This document shows, piece after piece, positions 1-9,086 of a stretch of 64,000 nucleotides of DNA. The stretch lies in NCBI RefSeq assembly GCF_000719705.1, contig NZ_JOHO01000008.1, positions 153,124-217,123 on the forward strand. The letters run 5' to 3'. Both the position numbers and the translations under genes were made by a program. Source of the stretch: Streptomyces sp. NRRL S-350. GTDB lineage: Bacteria; Actinomycetota; Actinomycetes; Streptomycetales; Streptomycetaceae. Positions within the stretch are counted from its first letter, which is position 1. Each line of letters begins with the position of its first letter. Under the pieces are notes generated by a model that searched no databases, was not told the DNA's origin, and saw only the letters and a list, made by a program, of their open reading frames with translations.

Positions 1-273
1 AGCGGCGACGCCGCGTGGAGCCTGCCGGAGCTGGCCGCCGAGTTGGCGGCGGCCTCCGGCGCGCCGGTCGAGCACCGGGACGTCACCCCGGCCGAGCACC
101 TGGCCGCCCTGGTCGGCGCGGGCCTGCCGGAGGGTTTCGCCGAGGTCCTGGTCGACGTGGACGCCGGCATCGCCCGCGGCGAGCTGGCCGGCACCCCGGG
201 CGACCTGGCCCGGCTGATCGGCCGCCCGACCGTCCCGCTGGCCGAGTCGGTCCGCGAGGCGCTGAAGGGCTGA
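1..273 (+). CDS. NAD(P)-binding oxidoreductase, C-terminal end (NmrA/QorB-like SDR)
   Basis: The reading frame is open from the first base and ends at a TGA at 271-273, so only the last 90 residues are present and the start lies outside the window. The visible part (SGDAAWSLPELAAELAAASG at its start, then a GRPTVPLAESVREAL ending) matches my memory of the C-terminus of atypical short-chain reductases of the NmrA/QorB type, in which the tail contributes to the substrate pocket. The Rossmann fold and its glycine motif are not visible. GC3 is high and coding-like. The family assignment is an inference from a short fragment. Confidence 0.6.
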   Translation, partial: SGDAAWSLPELAAELAAASGAPVEHRDVTPAEHLAALVGAGLPEGFAEVLVDVDAGIARGELAGTPGDLARLIGRPTVPLAESVREALKG

Positions 274-311
274 ACGCCCAGGTGGGACGCCCGGACGTCC
301 AGCATGCAAGC

Positions 312-370
312 ACTGTCATGACCAAAATCCGGAAACGGAGATGACAGTCTGCCCTCCCGCCCGCTACGGT
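312..370 (+). promoter_or_regulatory. Candidate rarD promoter with an overlapping inverted repeat
   Basis: A perfect 8-bp inverted repeat, ACTGTCAT (312-319) and ATGACAGT (341-348), flanks 21 nt of unusually A-rich sequence. Its right arm contains an ATGACA that can serve as a -35 element (341-346), followed 18 nt later by TACGGT (365-370) as -10, 36 nt before the ATG. The arrangement suggests an operator over the promoter of the following permease gene; no regulator gene is adjacent. Confidence 0.4.
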
Positions 371-406
371 CGCCTCGACCACACGCGCGCGGGAGGGCAC
401 TCGGCC

Positions 407-1384
407 ATGCCACACACAGACCAGCAGGACAACGGCCGGGGGCTCTGGTACGGCTTCGCGGCCTACGGCATCTGGGGGCTCTTCCCCCTGTTCTGGCCCC
501 TGCTGGAGCCCGGCGCCGCCGACGACATCCTGGCCAACCGGATGGTCTGGTCCCTGGTCGCCGTGGTGCTGCTGCTGACCGCCCAGCGGCACTGGAGCTG
601 GATACGCACGCTGCTGCGCCAGCCCCGCCGGCTCGCCATGCTGGCCGGCGCCGCCGCCGTCATCTCCGTCAACTGGGGCGTCTACATCTGGGGCGTCAAC
701 GCCGGGCACGTCGTCGAGACCAGCCTCGGCTACTTCATCAACCCCCTGGTCACCATCGGCTTCGGCGTCCTGGTGCTCAAGGAGCGGCTGCGGACCGCGC
801 AGTGGACGGCGGTCGGCATCGGCGCCCTCGCCGTCGCGGTGCTCACCGCCGCCTACGGGCGGCTGCCGTGGATCGCGCTGACCCTGGCGCTCTCCTTCGC
901 CACCTACGGCCTGCTGAAGAAGAAGGTCGGGCTGAGCGGTGTGGAGAGCCTGGCGGCGGAGAGCGCCTTCATGTTCCCCTTCGCCCTCGGCTACCTGGTC
1001 TACCTGGAGGTCACCGGGCGCGGCACCTTCGGGCACACGGTGGCCGGCTCGTACGGCTGGGGGCACTCCGCGCTGCTGCTGCTCAGCGGGGTGATCACCG
1101 CGATCCCGCTGCTGTTCTTCGGCGCGGCGGCCGTACGCGTGCCGCTCACCGTGCTCGGGCTGCTGCAGTACCTGGCGCCGGTGTTCCAGTTCCTGATCGG
1201 CGTCGCGGTCTTCCACGAGTCGATGCCGCCCGCCCGCTGGGCCGGCTTCGGCCTGGTCTGGGCCGCGCTCGCGGTGCTCACCTGGGACGCGCTGCGCCAG
1301 GTGCGGGCCGACCGCGCGGCGCGGGCCGCGGCGGTGCCGCGGCCCGTACCGGCGCAGGCGCCCGGAGCGGGCGTCACGCGCTGA
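407..1384 (+). CDS. rarD: RarD-type EamA/DMT family permease
   Basis: This is a 325-residue integral membrane protein with about ten hydrophobic segments, the length usual for RarD. Family hallmarks are the segment SVNWGVYIWGVN near residue 88, SLGYFINPL near 107, and QYLAPVFQFLIGV near 260. RarD proteins belong to the drug/metabolite transporter superfamily; the substrate is not established for most of them. I chose ATG 407 because GGGAGG at 391-396 lies 10 nt upstream; the frame is open further back to 341 without a better ribosome site. The 3' end overlaps the convergent ABC permease gene by 11 bp, so the two transcripts must overlap antisense. Confidence 0.88.
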   Translation: MPHTDQQDNGRGLWYGFAAYGIWGLFPLFWPLLEPGAADDILANRMVWSLVAVVLLLTAQRHWSWIRTLLRQPRRLAMLAGAAAVISVNWGVYIWGVNAGHVVETSLGYFINPLVTIGFGVLVLKERLRTAQWTAVGIGALAVAVLTAAYGRLPWIALTLALSFATYGLLKKKVGLSGVESLAAESAFMFPFALGYLVYLEVTGRGTFGHTVAGSYGWGHSALLLLSGVITAIPLLFFGAAAVRVPLTVLGLLQYLAPVFQFLIGVAVFHESMPPARWAGFGLVWAALAVLTWDALRQVRADRAARAAAVPRPVPAQAPGAGVTR

Positions 1385-2243
1385 TGTCCCGGCTGGTGAA
1401 GCGCGCCCAGGCCGCCGAGCCGAACACGGCGACGTAGGCGGCCTGCAGCCCGAGGTCCTTGAGCACGCCGTCCCAGTACATCGGCTCGCGCAGCAGGTCC
1501 GAGAAGCTGAGCCAGTAGTGCGTGAACAGGAACGGCCGGATCGCGTCCAGCTGCGGGAAGGCGTCCAGGATCTGGACGGTGATCACCAGGCCGACGGTGG
1601 CGGCCATCGCCGCGATGCCGCTGCCGGTGAGCGTCGAGACGAACAGGCCGATCGCCACCAGCCCGGCCAGCGAGGCCGCGACCACCCCGGCGACCAGCAC
1701 CGCGCGCAGCAGCGCGTCGGCGAAGCCGATGGTGTCCCCGGAGATCAGGGTGACCTCGCCGAGCGGGAACAGCGCGGCGCCCGCGGCCAGCGCCGCCCCC
1801 GCGACCGCCGCCGTGGCGGTCAGGCAGAACATCAGCCCGGCGGTGAACTTGGCGGCCAGCAGCCTCGTCCGCCCGGCCGGGGCGACCAGCAGGTACCGCA
1901 GCGTCCCGGTGGCCGCCTCACCCGCCACCGCGTCCCCGGCGACCACGCCGACCGTCATCGGCAGGAAGACGGGCAGCGCGACGGCCAGCGCCGTGAACAC
2001 CAGGAACAGCCCGTTCTGGGTGGTCTGCGCGATGAAGCTCGGGCCGCCGCCCTCGCGCGGGCCGTCCGTGTTGAGCTTGACGATCACCCCGATCAGGACC
2101 GGCAGCACCGCCAGGATCCCCAGCAGCACCTTGGTGCGCAGCCGGCGGAAGGTCAGGTGCAGCTCGCTGCGGAACAGCGCCAGGAACCCGGCCGCCGTCT
2201 GCGGCCGTCGGCCGCCGACGTCGACGGTCTCAGCCTGCGACAT
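1374..2243 (-). CDS. ABC exporter permease subunit (ABC-2 type)
   Basis: The 289-residue protein starts with a short soluble segment (MSQAETVDVGGRRPQTAAG), then has about six membrane segments with a large gap after the first, as in ABC-2 permeases such as NatB. Its start lies inside the end of the upstream ATPase gene (14-bp overlap), so it is very likely translationally coupled and forms the membrane part of the same exporter. The substrate cannot be read from sequence. The gene is the last of a three-gene minus-strand operon with a LolA-like envelope protein. Its 3' end overlaps rarD. Confidence 0.85.
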   Translation of the reverse strand: MSQAETVDVGGRRPQTAAGFLALFRSELHLTFRRLRTKVLLGILAVLPVLIGVIVKLNTDGPREGGGPSFIAQTTQNGLFLVFTALAVALPVFLPMTVGVVAGDAVAGEAATGTLRYLLVAPAGRTRLLAAKFTAGLMFCLTATAAVAGAALAAGAALFPLGEVTLISGDTIGFADALLRAVLVAGVVAASLAGLVAIGLFVSTLTGSGIAAMAATVGLVITVQILDAFPQLDAIRPFLFTHYWLSFSDLLREPMYWDGVLKDLGLQAAYVAVFGSAAWARFTSRDISA

Positions 2244-3372
2244 CGAAGCCCTCCCCGGTCAGCGCCACGAAGGCGTCCTCCAACGTTCCCCGCTCGAGCC
2301 CGAAGCCCTGCACCCGCACCCCGGCCTCGACCAGGGCCGCGCACAGCTTGGGCAGCGCCTCGTCGTCCCGGTCCCCCAGCGAGCCGTCCACCCGGCCCTC
2401 GCCGGGCACCAGGCCGGTGACGCCGTGGGCGGCCAGCACCTCGGCGGCCCGCGCCGCGTCCGGGGTGCGGACCACCAGCCGGCCCTGGGCCCGGGCGGCC
2501 AGTTCGGCGACGGTGCCCTGCACGACCAGCCGGCCCCGGGACATCACCGCCGCATGGCTGCAGACCTGCTCGATCTCGTCCAGCAGGTGCGACGAGAGGA
2601 ACACCGTGGTGCCCTCCGCCGCGACCTCCCTGACCAGCGCCCGGATCTCCCGCATGCCCTGCGGGTCCAGCCCGTTGGTCGGTTCGTCCAGCACCAGCAG
2701 CTCGCGCGGCTGCAGCAGCGCGGAGGCCAGACCCAGGCGCTGCTTCATGCCCAGGGAGTACGCGCGGGCCTTCTTGCCCGCCGCGGCGCTCAGGCCGACC
2801 CGCTCCAGCGCCGTGTCGACCCGCTGCCGGCGGGTGCGCGGGTCGGCGGTCGGGTCGGCGGAGTCGAAGCGCACCAGGTTGTCCCGCCCGGAGAGGTAGC
2901 CGTACAGCGCCGGGCCCTCGATCAGCGCGCCCACCCGGGGCAGCACGGTGGCGACGGACTGCGGCATGGGCTCGCCGAGGACGGCGGCCGCGCCCGAGGT
3001 GGGGGCGATCAGGCCCATCAGCATCCGGATGGTGGTGGTCTTGCCGGAGCCGTTGGGGCCGAGGAAGCCGAAGACGGAGCCGCGCGGCACGGTGAGGTCC
3101 AGGCCGTCCACGGCGAGTTGGCCGCCCCGGAAGCGCTTGGTCAGGCCGCGGGTCCTGATCACGTCGTCGGACGGGGCCGCGCGGGAGGCCGTGGACGCCG
3201 CGGACGAGCCGGAGACCGCGGAGGCCGAGGACGGGGCCGCGGCGGAGGAGGGGGGAGCAGCGGAAGCCGGGGAAGCGGAAGGAGCGGGAACGGGCACGGG
3301 GGCCGGGCGCCGCTCGGCGCCCGCACCCCCGGCCGACTCCGTAACGTCCCCCGTTACGGGAGTCTCGGGCAT
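2230..3372 (-). CDS. ABC exporter ATP-binding subunit
   Basis: This is a 380-residue ABC ATPase. Residues 1-70 are a low-complexity Ala/Pro/Ser-rich extension that is absent from ordinary family members; the nucleotide-binding domain follows. Walker A is GPNGSGKT (105-112), the signature is YSLGMKQR (about 205-212), and Walker B with the following catalytic Glu is LLVLDEP (225-231). The C-terminal 80 residues resemble the regulatory tail of drug or bacitracin-type exporters. It starts 3 bp after the stop of the LolA-like gene and overlaps the permease gene by 14 bp, so all three are one operon. A role in exporting a hydrophobic compound or lipoprotein-related substrate is possible but not shown. 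Confidence 0.88.
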   Translation of the reverse strand: MPETPVTGDVTESAGGAGAERRPAPVPVPAPSASPASAAPPSSAAAPSSASAVSGSSAASTASRAAPSDDVIRTRGLTKRFRGGQLAVDGLDLTVPRGSVFGFLGPNGSGKTTTIRMLMGLIAPTSGAAAVLGEPMPQSVATVLPRVGALIEGPALYGYLSGRDNLVRFDSADPTADPRTRRQRVDTALERVGLSAAAGKKARAYSLGMKQRLGLASALLQPRELLVLDEPTNGLDPQGMREIRALVREVAAEGTTVFLSSHLLDEIEQVCSHAAVMSRGRLVVQGTVAELAARAQGRLVVRTPDAARAAEVLAAHGVTGLVPGEGRVDGSLGDRDDEALPKLCAALVEAGVRVQGFGLERGTLEDAFVALTGEGFDVAG

Positions 3373-3375
3373 CCG

Positions 3376-4620
3376 TCAGTTCACCCCGGCGGCGTGCTGC
3401 AGGACCGGCAGGGTGACCGCGCCGGCGAAGACCCGGCCGTCGTCGGTGAGCAGCACGTTGACGACCTTGGTGCCGATCAGGGTGCCGCCGTCGACCGGCT
3501 TGCCGAGCGACTTGATCAGCCCCTGCGGGTTCACCGGCCCGTGACCGCCGTGCTTGCCGCCGCTCTTGCCGGCACCGCCGCCGTCGCCCTTCGGCGCCTC
3601 GACCGGCCCGCTGGGCAGCTTCGCGGTGAGCACGGCCGTCCAGCCCTCGCCGATCACGTTCACGCCCTCGTGCGCCCCGGTGGCAGGGCCGGTGCCGCCC
3701 GCCCGGGCCCCGGCGTCCTTGGCCGCGTCGTCCGCCTTCTTCTCCGTCACCTTGGCGCCCTTGGGCACGGTGAAGTCGAAGGTCTTGGCGGCCGGTGCGG
3801 CGAAGGAGACGTCGGTGAAGTGGACGTCCAGCACGGTGCTGCCGTCGGTGGACTTCGCCACCACCGCGAGCGGCACGCCGTTCTCGGCGGCCACCGCGAT
3901 CCGGACCTCCGCGACGGTCGAGCCCTGCTGGGTCGGCTTCACGCTCAGCTGGTACGCCTTCTGCCCGGCCACGTCGGCCGTCCCGGCGACGGTGACCGAG
4001 GTGGTGCCGGCGCTCCCGGCCAGGAACTGCCGGGCGGCGTCCTGCGGGGTGGTCGGCAGCTCGGACAGCGGCGCCTTCGGGTGCCGGTCGCCGGCCCGGC
4101 CGGTCAGGTGCACGGCGCTGTTGGTCGAGCTGTCCCAGGCCCAGGACTGGTCGCCGTTGCGGACCACGGTGTAGCCGGCCATGTTCTCCATCACGTCCAC
4201 CCGCTGGCGGTCCGGGCCGTCCACCGCGACCCGCAGCGTCTGGTCGCCGCCGAGCAGGCCGAGCAGCTTGGCCTGCGGGTCCGCCGAGGAGTCCGCGCCC
4301 TGCCCGCCGTGCCCGGCCGCCGCGCCGAGCCCGCCGACCGCACCCAGCAGTTGGCCGGGCACGCCGAGGTCGGTGGTGACGGACACCGTGCCCGACAGGG
4401 TCTGGGTCCGGGAGCCGAGCACCTTCGCGACGACCTGCTCCGCCGTCAGCGACGGCAGGTCGGGCGGGGAACCGGCGGCCAGCGCGGGCACCAGCCCGAC
4501 CCCCGCGGCGATCACCGCGGCCACCGCCACCGGCACGCCGGCGCGCACCAGGACGCGCCGTCGCGAGCGGTACGGCACGCCGCCGTCCAGGTCGTCCCCC
4601 GTCGCCGTCTCATTGGTCAT
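3376..4620 (-). CDS. LolA-like (outer membrane lipoprotein carrier fold) envelope protein
   Basis: The 414-residue protein has an Arg-rich start (RSRRRVLVRAG), a hydrophobic signal/anchor segment at about residues 27-50, and an extracellular domain that begins with SLTAEQVVAKVLGSRTQTLSG. This form is typical of actinobacterial LolA/DUF2092 proteins, which share the lipid-binding half-barrel of LolA and LppX. The middle is Gly/Lys-rich. I chose ATG 4620, preceded by GAGGA on the minus strand; the same frame is open far upstream antisense to fbiC, but that part is a shadow. It is the first gene of an operon with the ABC exporter, which suggests that it captures or delivers a lipidic substrate outside the membrane. 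Confidence 0.75.
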   Translation of the reverse strand: MTNETATGDDLDGGVPYRSRRRVLVRAGVPVAVAAVIAAGVGLVPALAAGSPPDLPSLTAEQVVAKVLGSRTQTLSGTVSVTTDLGVPGQLLGAVGGLGAAAGHGGQGADSSADPQAKLLGLLGGDQTLRVAVDGPDRQRVDVMENMAGYTVVRNGDQSWAWDSSTNSAVHLTGRAGDRHPKAPLSELPTTPQDAARQFLAGSAGTTSVTVAGTADVAGQKAYQLSVKPTQQGSTVAEVRIAVAAENGVPLAVVAKSTDGSTVLDVHFTDVSFAAPAAKTFDFTVPKGAKVTEKKADDAAKDAGARAGGTGPATGAHEGVNVIGEGWTAVLTAKLPSGPVEAPKGDGGGAGKSGGKHGGHGPVNPQGLIKSLGKPVDGGTLIGTKVVNVLLTDDGRVFAGAVTLPVLQHAAGVN

Positions 4621-4668
4621 GGCGTCCTCAACTCCTCTGCGAACACGTGCGCTTGTTCCTGCCCCTCC

Positions 4669-4697
4669 ATTAGAGGATGCCGGGCCCGCGCCGTCAT
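4669..4697 (-). promoter_or_regulatory. Candidate promoter of the LolA-ABC operon
   Basis: On the minus strand an ATGACG (complement of 4692-4697) is followed after 17 nt by TCTAAT (complement of 4669-4674). The predicted start is about 40 nt before the ATG at 4620. This is a reasonable vegetative promoter for this GC-rich background, but it is assigned by eye only. Confidence 0.4.
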
Positions 4698-4740
4698 CGC
4701 CCTGCAGGGCCAGATCGGGTTGGCCTTCTTGGGTATGCCG

Positions 4741-4794
4741 ACCCTGAGACGGCCTCAGGGTTGCTCCTCCCGGAGTACCCCCCTGACATAGGGT
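4741..4794 (+). promoter_or_regulatory. fbiC leaderless promoter with upstream palindrome
   Basis: A perfect inverted repeat, ACCCTGAG (4741-4748) and CTCAGGGT (4754-4761) with a 5-nt centre, sits just before the expected -35 region. TAGGGT at 4789-4794 fits the TAnnnT -10 consensus and ends exactly 6 nt before ATG 4801, which would put the transcription start at or next to the A of the start codon. There is no Shine-Dalgarno sequence before the ATG, which agrees with a leaderless mRNA. The palindrome is a candidate operator. Confidence 0.45.
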
Positions 4795-4800
4795 CGCGCC

Positions 4801-7389
4801 ATGGACGGAACCGCCATGGATGCGAGCACCCCCCCGACCGCGAACGCGATGCGCCGCGCCCTGCGCCGCGCCCGGGACGGCGTCGCCCTCGACGTGACCG
4901 AGGCCGCCGTACTGCTGCAAGCCAGAGGCGAGGACCTGCGCGACCTCTGTTCCGGTGCCGCCCGGCTGCGCGACGCCGGCCTCGAAGCGGCCGGCCGGCC
5001 CGGCGTCATCACCTACTCCAAGAGCGTCTTCATCCCGCTCACCCGGCTGTGCCGCGACAAGTGCCACTACTGCACCTTCGCGACCGTCCCCGGCAAGCTG
5101 CGCCGCGCCGGCCACGGGGCGTTCATGTCCCCGGACGAAGTGCTGGAGGTGGCCCGCCGCGGGGCCGAACTCGGCTGCAAGGAGGCCCTGATCACGCTCG
5201 GGGACAAGCCCGAGGACCGCTGGCCCGAGGCCCGCGAGTGGCTGGACGCGCACGGCTACGACGACACCATCGCCTACGTGCGGGCGATGTCGATCCGCAT
5301 CCTGGAGGAGACCGGCCTCCTGCCGCACCTCAACCCCGGGGTGCTGGGCTGGACGGACTTCCAGCGGCTCAAGCCGGTCTCCGCCTCGATGGGCATGATG
5401 CTGGAGACCACCGCCACCCGGCTGTGGAGCGAGCCCGGCGGCCCGCACTTCGGCTCCCCCGACAAGGAGCCGGCCGTGCGCCTGCGGGTGCTGGAGGACG
5501 CCGGGCGCAGCTCCGTCCCGTTCACCAGCGGCCTGCTGATCGGCATCGGCGAGACATACGAGGAGCGCGCCGAGTCCCTGTTCGCGCTGCGCAAGGTCTC
5601 CCGCGCCTACCACGGCATCCAGGAGCTGATCCTGCAGAACTTCCGTGCCAAGCCGGACACGGCGATGCGCGGCATGCCGGACGCCGAACTGGACGAACTG
5701 GTGGCGACCGTGGCGGTGGCCCGGCACCTGCTGGGCCCGACCGCCTGCCTGCAGGCGCCGCCGAACCTGGTGGACGGCGAGTACGAGCGGCTGATCGCCG
5801 CCGGCATCGACGACTGGGGCGGGGTCTCCCCGCTCACCCCGGACCACGTCAACCCCGAGCGCCCCTGGCCGCAGATCGAGCGACTGGCCGAGCGCTCGGC
5901 GGCGGCCGGCTTCGAACTGCGCGAGCGCCTCGCCGTCTACCCCGAGTACGTGCGCCACGGCGAGCCCTGGCTGGACCCGCGGGTGCTGCCGCACGTCCGC
6001 GCCCTGGCCGACCCGCGGACGGGGCTGGCCGACCCGGACGCCGTGGTCCGCGGCCTGCCCTGGCAGGAGCCCGAGGACCTGCCCGAGGCGTACGGGCGGA
6101 CCGACCTGCACACCGCCATCGACACCGAGGGGCGCACCGGCGACCGCCGGGCCGACTTCGAGGACGTCTACGGCGACTGGGAGGTGCTGCGCGAGCAGGT
6201 GCTCGCCGCCGGCGCGCCCGAGCGCCTCGCCGGCGACCTCCGCGAGGCCCTGGCGGTGGCCGCCGACGACCCGACCCGGCTGACCGACGACCAGGCGCTC
6301 GCCCTCTTCCACGCGGACGGCCCGGCCCTGGACGCGCTCTGCCGGATCGCCGACGACGTGCGCCGCTCCGCCGTCGGGGACGAGGTCACCTACTGCGTCA
6401 CCCGGAACATCAACTTCACCAACGTCTGCTACACCGGCTGCCGCTTCTGCGCCTTCGCCCAGCGGCGCACCGACGCGGACGCCTACACCCTGTCGCTGGA
6501 GCAGGTGGCCGACCGGGCCGCGCAGGCCTGGGACGTCGGCGCCACCGAGGTCTGCATGCAGGGCGGCATCCACCCGGACCTGCCCGGCACCGCCTACTTC
6601 GACATCGCCCGCGCGGTGAAGGAGCGGGTGCCCGGCATCCACGTGCACGCCTTCTCGCCGATGGAGGTGGTCAACGGCGCGTCCCGCACCGGCTTGTCGA
6701 TCGGCGACTGGCTGCAGCGGGCCAAGGAGTCGGGCCTGGACACCATCCCCGGCACGGCCGCCGAGATCCTGGACGACGAGGTCCGCTGGGTGCTCACCAA
6801 GGGCAAGCTGCCGGCCGCGACCTGGGTCGAGGTGGTCACCACCGCGCACGAACTGGGCATCCGCTCCTCGTCCACGATGATGTACGGGCACGTGGACACC
6901 CCGCGGCACTGGCTCGGCCACCTGCGGCTGCTCGCGGAGATCCAGCAACGGACGGGCGGCTTCACCGAGTTCGTCACCCTGCCGTTCATCCACACCAACG
7001 CCCCGGTCTACCTGGCCGGCATCTCCCGGCCGGGCCCCACCGCCCGGGACAACCGCGCGGTGGTCGCCATGGCCCGGCTGCTGCTGCACCCGCACATCCC
7101 CAACATCCAGACCAGCTGGGTCAAGCTGGGCGCCGAGGGCGCGGCCGAGATGCTCCGTTCCGGCGCCAACGACCTGGGCGGCACCCTGATGGAGGAGACC
7201 ATCTCCCGGATGGCCGGCTCGGCGTACGGGAGCTACAAGTCCGTGCGCGACCTGCAGGCGATCGCCGACCGGGCGGGCCGCCCGCACCGCCAGCGCACCA
7301 CCACCTACGGCGAGGTGCCGGCCGAGCGCCAGGCCGCGGCCAAGGCCTCGGACGGGCACCTGCCGGAGCTGCTGCCCGTCCTGGAGTGA
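4801..7389 (+). CDS. fbiC: FO synthase FbiC (CofG-CofH fusion), coenzyme F420 biosynthesis
   Basis: This 862-residue protein makes the deazaflavin FO, the chromophore of coenzyme F420, from 5-amino-6-ribitylaminouracil and tyrosine. It is the actinobacterial fusion of two radical-SAM enzymes. The CofG half carries its iron-sulfur cluster cysteines at C84, C88 and C91 (CRDKCHYC); the CofH half has C543, C547 and C550 (CYTGCRFC). Length and order match FbiC of mycobacteria and streptomycetes. The start has no ribosome binding site and is probably leaderless; an alternative ATG lies five codons downstream (4816). A strong hairpin follows at 7411-7441. The other F420 genes (fbiA, fbiB) are not in the window. 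Confidence 0.96.
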   Translation: MDGTAMDASTPPTANAMRRALRRARDGVALDVTEAAVLLQARGEDLRDLCSGAARLRDAGLEAAGRPGVITYSKSVFIPLTRLCRDKCHYCTFATVPGKLRRAGHGAFMSPDEVLEVARRGAELGCKEALITLGDKPEDRWPEAREWLDAHGYDDTIAYVRAMSIRILEETGLLPHLNPGVLGWTDFQRLKPVSASMGMMLETTATRLWSEPGGPHFGSPDKEPAVRLRVLEDAGRSSVPFTSGLLIGIGETYEERAESLFALRKVSRAYHGIQELILQNFRAKPDTAMRGMPDAELDELVATVAVARHLLGPTACLQAPPNLVDGEYERLIAAGIDDWGGVSPLTPDHVNPERPWPQIERLAERSAAAGFELRERLAVYPEYVRHGEPWLDPRVLPHVRALADPRTGLADPDAVVRGLPWQEPEDLPEAYGRTDLHTAIDTEGRTGDRRADFEDVYGDWEVLREQVLAAGAPERLAGDLREALAVAADDPTRLTDDQALALFHADGPALDALCRIADDVRRSAVGDEVTYCVTRNINFTNVCYTGCRFCAFAQRRTDADAYTLSLEQVADRAAQAWDVGATEVCMQGGIHPDLPGTAYFDIARAVKERVPGIHVHAFSPMEVVNGASRTGLSIGDWLQRAKESGLDTIPGTAAEILDDEVRWVLTKGKLPAATWVEVVTTAHELGIRSSSTMMYGHVDTPRHWLGHLRLLAEIQQRTGGFTEFVTLPFIHTNAPVYLAGISRPGPTARDNRAVVAMARLLLHPHIPNIQTSWVKLGAEGAAEMLRSGANDLGGTLMEETISRMAGSAYGSYKSVRDLQAIADRAGRPHRQRTTTYGEVPAERQAAAKASDGHLPELLPVLE

Positions 7390-7410
7390 CCACGCGGTGA
7401 CCGCGGGGGG

Positions 7411-7441
7411 CCCGGCCGCCGCCGTGCGGGCGGCGGCCGGG
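7411..7441 (+). terminator. Hairpin terminator after fbiC
   Basis: A perfect 13-bp stem (7411-7423 with 7429-7441, all G and C) closes a 5-nt loop directly after the fbiC stop. There is no T tract, which is common for terminators in this group. Confidence 0.6.
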
Positions 7442-7564
7442 GCGTGGGCACCGCAGTTCGAGGGATGCCGTCGATCCGCACGGGTGGCCGAAGTACAGTG
7501 CGAGGGCGCGCGACCGGCCGATCGTCGTGCGGTCCCCCACCCCGACGAAAGGCGCCCCGTCGTG

Positions 7565-8680
7565 ATGCCACTGTGGTCACGCGCCCAGCAGCAGGACTAC
7601 CGCAGCCGGGTGCGGGGCTGCCTGCTCGGCGGGGCCATCGGCGACGCGCTCGGCGCCGGCGTCGAGTTCGAGGCGCTGGAGAAGATCCGGGCCCAGCACG
7701 GCCCGCAGGGCGTCACCGGCTACGTCCCCGCGTACGGACGCACCGGCGCCGTCACCGACGACACCCAGCTCAGCCTGTTCACCGTCGACGGACTGATCCG
7801 CGCCCACATCCGGCGCGACACCGGAAGCTGGCACCCGCCCACCGACCTGCACCTGTCCTACCTGCGCTGGGCCGCCACCCAGCGCGACTGGGGCCCGGAC
7901 GAACGCCGCCCCGACCTCGGCTGGCTCGGCCGCGAGGAGTGGCTGTACGCCGAGCGTGCCCCCGGCCAGGGCTGCCTGTCCGGTCTCACCGGGCCGAACG
8001 CCGACCGCCTCGGCACCCTGGAACTGCCCAAGAACCCGCACTCCAAGGCCTGCGGCACCGTCGTGCGGGCGGCACCGTTCGGGTTGCTCACCACCTGGGA
8101 GCCGGCCCTGGTGTTCCAACTCGCGGTGGAGTGCTCGGTGCTCACCCACGGCCACCCGACCGGCTACCTCGCGGCGGCAGCCTTCGCGGTGATCGTCCAG
8201 TCCGTCGCCCGCGGCGGCACCCTGGAGGAGGGCGTCCACCTCGCGCTCGCCCTGCTCTCCGAACGGCACGCGCACGAGGAGACGACCGCCGCGCTGCGGG
8301 CCGCGCTGGACGCCGTCCGGGCCGGCGAGCCCTCCGCGGACCGGGTCGAGGCGCTGGGGGAGGGCTGGGTCGCCGAGGAGGCACTGGCGATCGGGGTCTA
8401 CTGCGCGCTGGTCGCCCACGACGTCCGGTCGGGCCTGCTGCTCGCCGTCAACCACTCCGGGGACAGCGACTCCACCGGGTCGATCTGCGGCAACCTGCTC
8501 GGTGCGCTGCACGGGGACACCGCGCTGCCGCCCGGCCTGGTGGCCGGGGTCGAGGGGCGCGCCGCGATCCTCGAACTCGCCGACGACTTCGTGCTGGAGC
8601 TGATGCACGGCAGCGAACTGCACGACCGGCGGACCCCGGAGGGCGCCAACTGGTCCGCCCGGTACCCGGTGGTGGGCTGA
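7565..8680 (+). CDS. ADP-ribosylglycohydrolase (DraG/ARH family)
   Basis: The 371-residue protein has the fold markers of ADP-ribosylglycohydrolases: GCLLGGAIGDALGAGVEF near the N-terminus, the first metal-binding motif T64-D65-D66-T67 and the second, D300-S-D302-S-T304 (GDSDSTG). These residues bind the two Mg2+ or Mn2+ ions that position the ADP-ribose substrate, so the enzyme looks catalytically intact. Such enzymes remove ADP-ribose from arginine, serine or other targets; which one cannot be told here. GAAAGG at 7547-7552 precedes a GTG at 7562 and this ATG; GTG 7562 is the close alternative. The gene stands alone, between fbiC and a convergent terminator. Confidence 0.87.
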   Translation: MPLWSRAQQQDYRSRVRGCLLGGAIGDALGAGVEFEALEKIRAQHGPQGVTGYVPAYGRTGAVTDDTQLSLFTVDGLIRAHIRRDTGSWHPPTDLHLSYLRWAATQRDWGPDERRPDLGWLGREEWLYAERAPGQGCLSGLTGPNADRLGTLELPKNPHSKACGTVVRAAPFGLLTTWEPALVFQLAVECSVLTHGHPTGYLAAAAFAVIVQSVARGGTLEEGVHLALALLSERHAHEETTAALRAALDAVRAGEPSADRVEALGEGWVAEEALAIGVYCALVAHDVRSGLLLAVNHSGDSDSTGSICGNLLGALHGDTALPPGLVAGVEGRAAILELADDFVLELMHGSELHDRRTPEGANWSARYPVVG

Positions 8681-8689
8681 GAACGGGCC

Positions 8690-8755
8690 GGGAACGGGCG
8701 CGGGAACGGGCACGGGGACGAGCCGGGGACGAGCCGGGGGAAGGGGCTGGGAAGG
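8690..8755. repeat. Degenerate CGGGAA / GGGGACGAGCC tandem repeat
   Basis: Directly after the ADP-ribosylglycohydrolase stop there are repeated units of the type GGGAACGGGC and then two copies of GGGGACGAGCC. Similar CGGGAACGGGAACGGGGAC runs occur at 19840-19862 and, within coding sequence, near 3285. Confidence 0.6.
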
Positions 8756-8795
8756 GCCGGACCAGGGGTGGGCGGGCACTGGGCACGGCGCGGTC

Positions 8796-8845
8796 GCCCG
8801 TAGCGCCGACCGCCCCCGACAGGGGCGGCGGACACCGCTACGGGC
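8796..8845. terminator. Bidirectional hairpin between convergent genes
   Basis: GCCCGTAGCG (8796-8805) pairs perfectly with CGCTACGGGC (8836-8845), and the loop holds a second stem of C-rich and G-rich arms around GACA. It lies between the convergent ADP-ribosylglycohydrolase and DUF397 genes and can stop transcription from both sides. Confidence 0.65.
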
Positions 8846-8876
8846 AACCGGTCCGAGGACGGCTCCCGCGCCGGCG

Positions 8877-9086
8877 TCAGGGTCTGCCGAAGTCGCCCGC
8901 GGCCGCCGCCGAGGCGAAGGCGTTCCAGGCCTCGGTCGAGAAGCGCAGCTGCGGGCCGAGGGGGTCCTTGGAGTCCCGGACCGCGACCGCTCCGCCGACT
9001 GGCCGGGCGATCTCCACGCAGGCGCCCTGCCCCCCGCTGTGACTGCTCTTGCGCCATCGGGTTCCGTGCTCGGACGGGGTGATCAT
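8877..9086 (-). CDS. DUF397 small regulatory protein
   Basis: This is a 69-residue DUF397 protein with the family pattern WRKSSHSGGQGACVEIA followed by AVRDSKDP and a C-terminal W-N-AF segment. DUF397 proteins are usually encoded beside helix-turn-helix regulators of the type found just upstream here, and several such pairs (for example the abaA and whiJ-like loci of Streptomyces coelicolor) affect development and antibiotic production. The ATG overlaps the stop of the regulator gene by 4 bp, so translation is coupled and the two products are probably partners. The exact role of this pair is unknown. Confidence 0.9.
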   Translation of the reverse strand: MITPSEHGTRWRKSSHSGGQGACVEIARPVGGAVAVRDSKDPLGPQLRFSTEAWNAFASAAAAGDFGRP

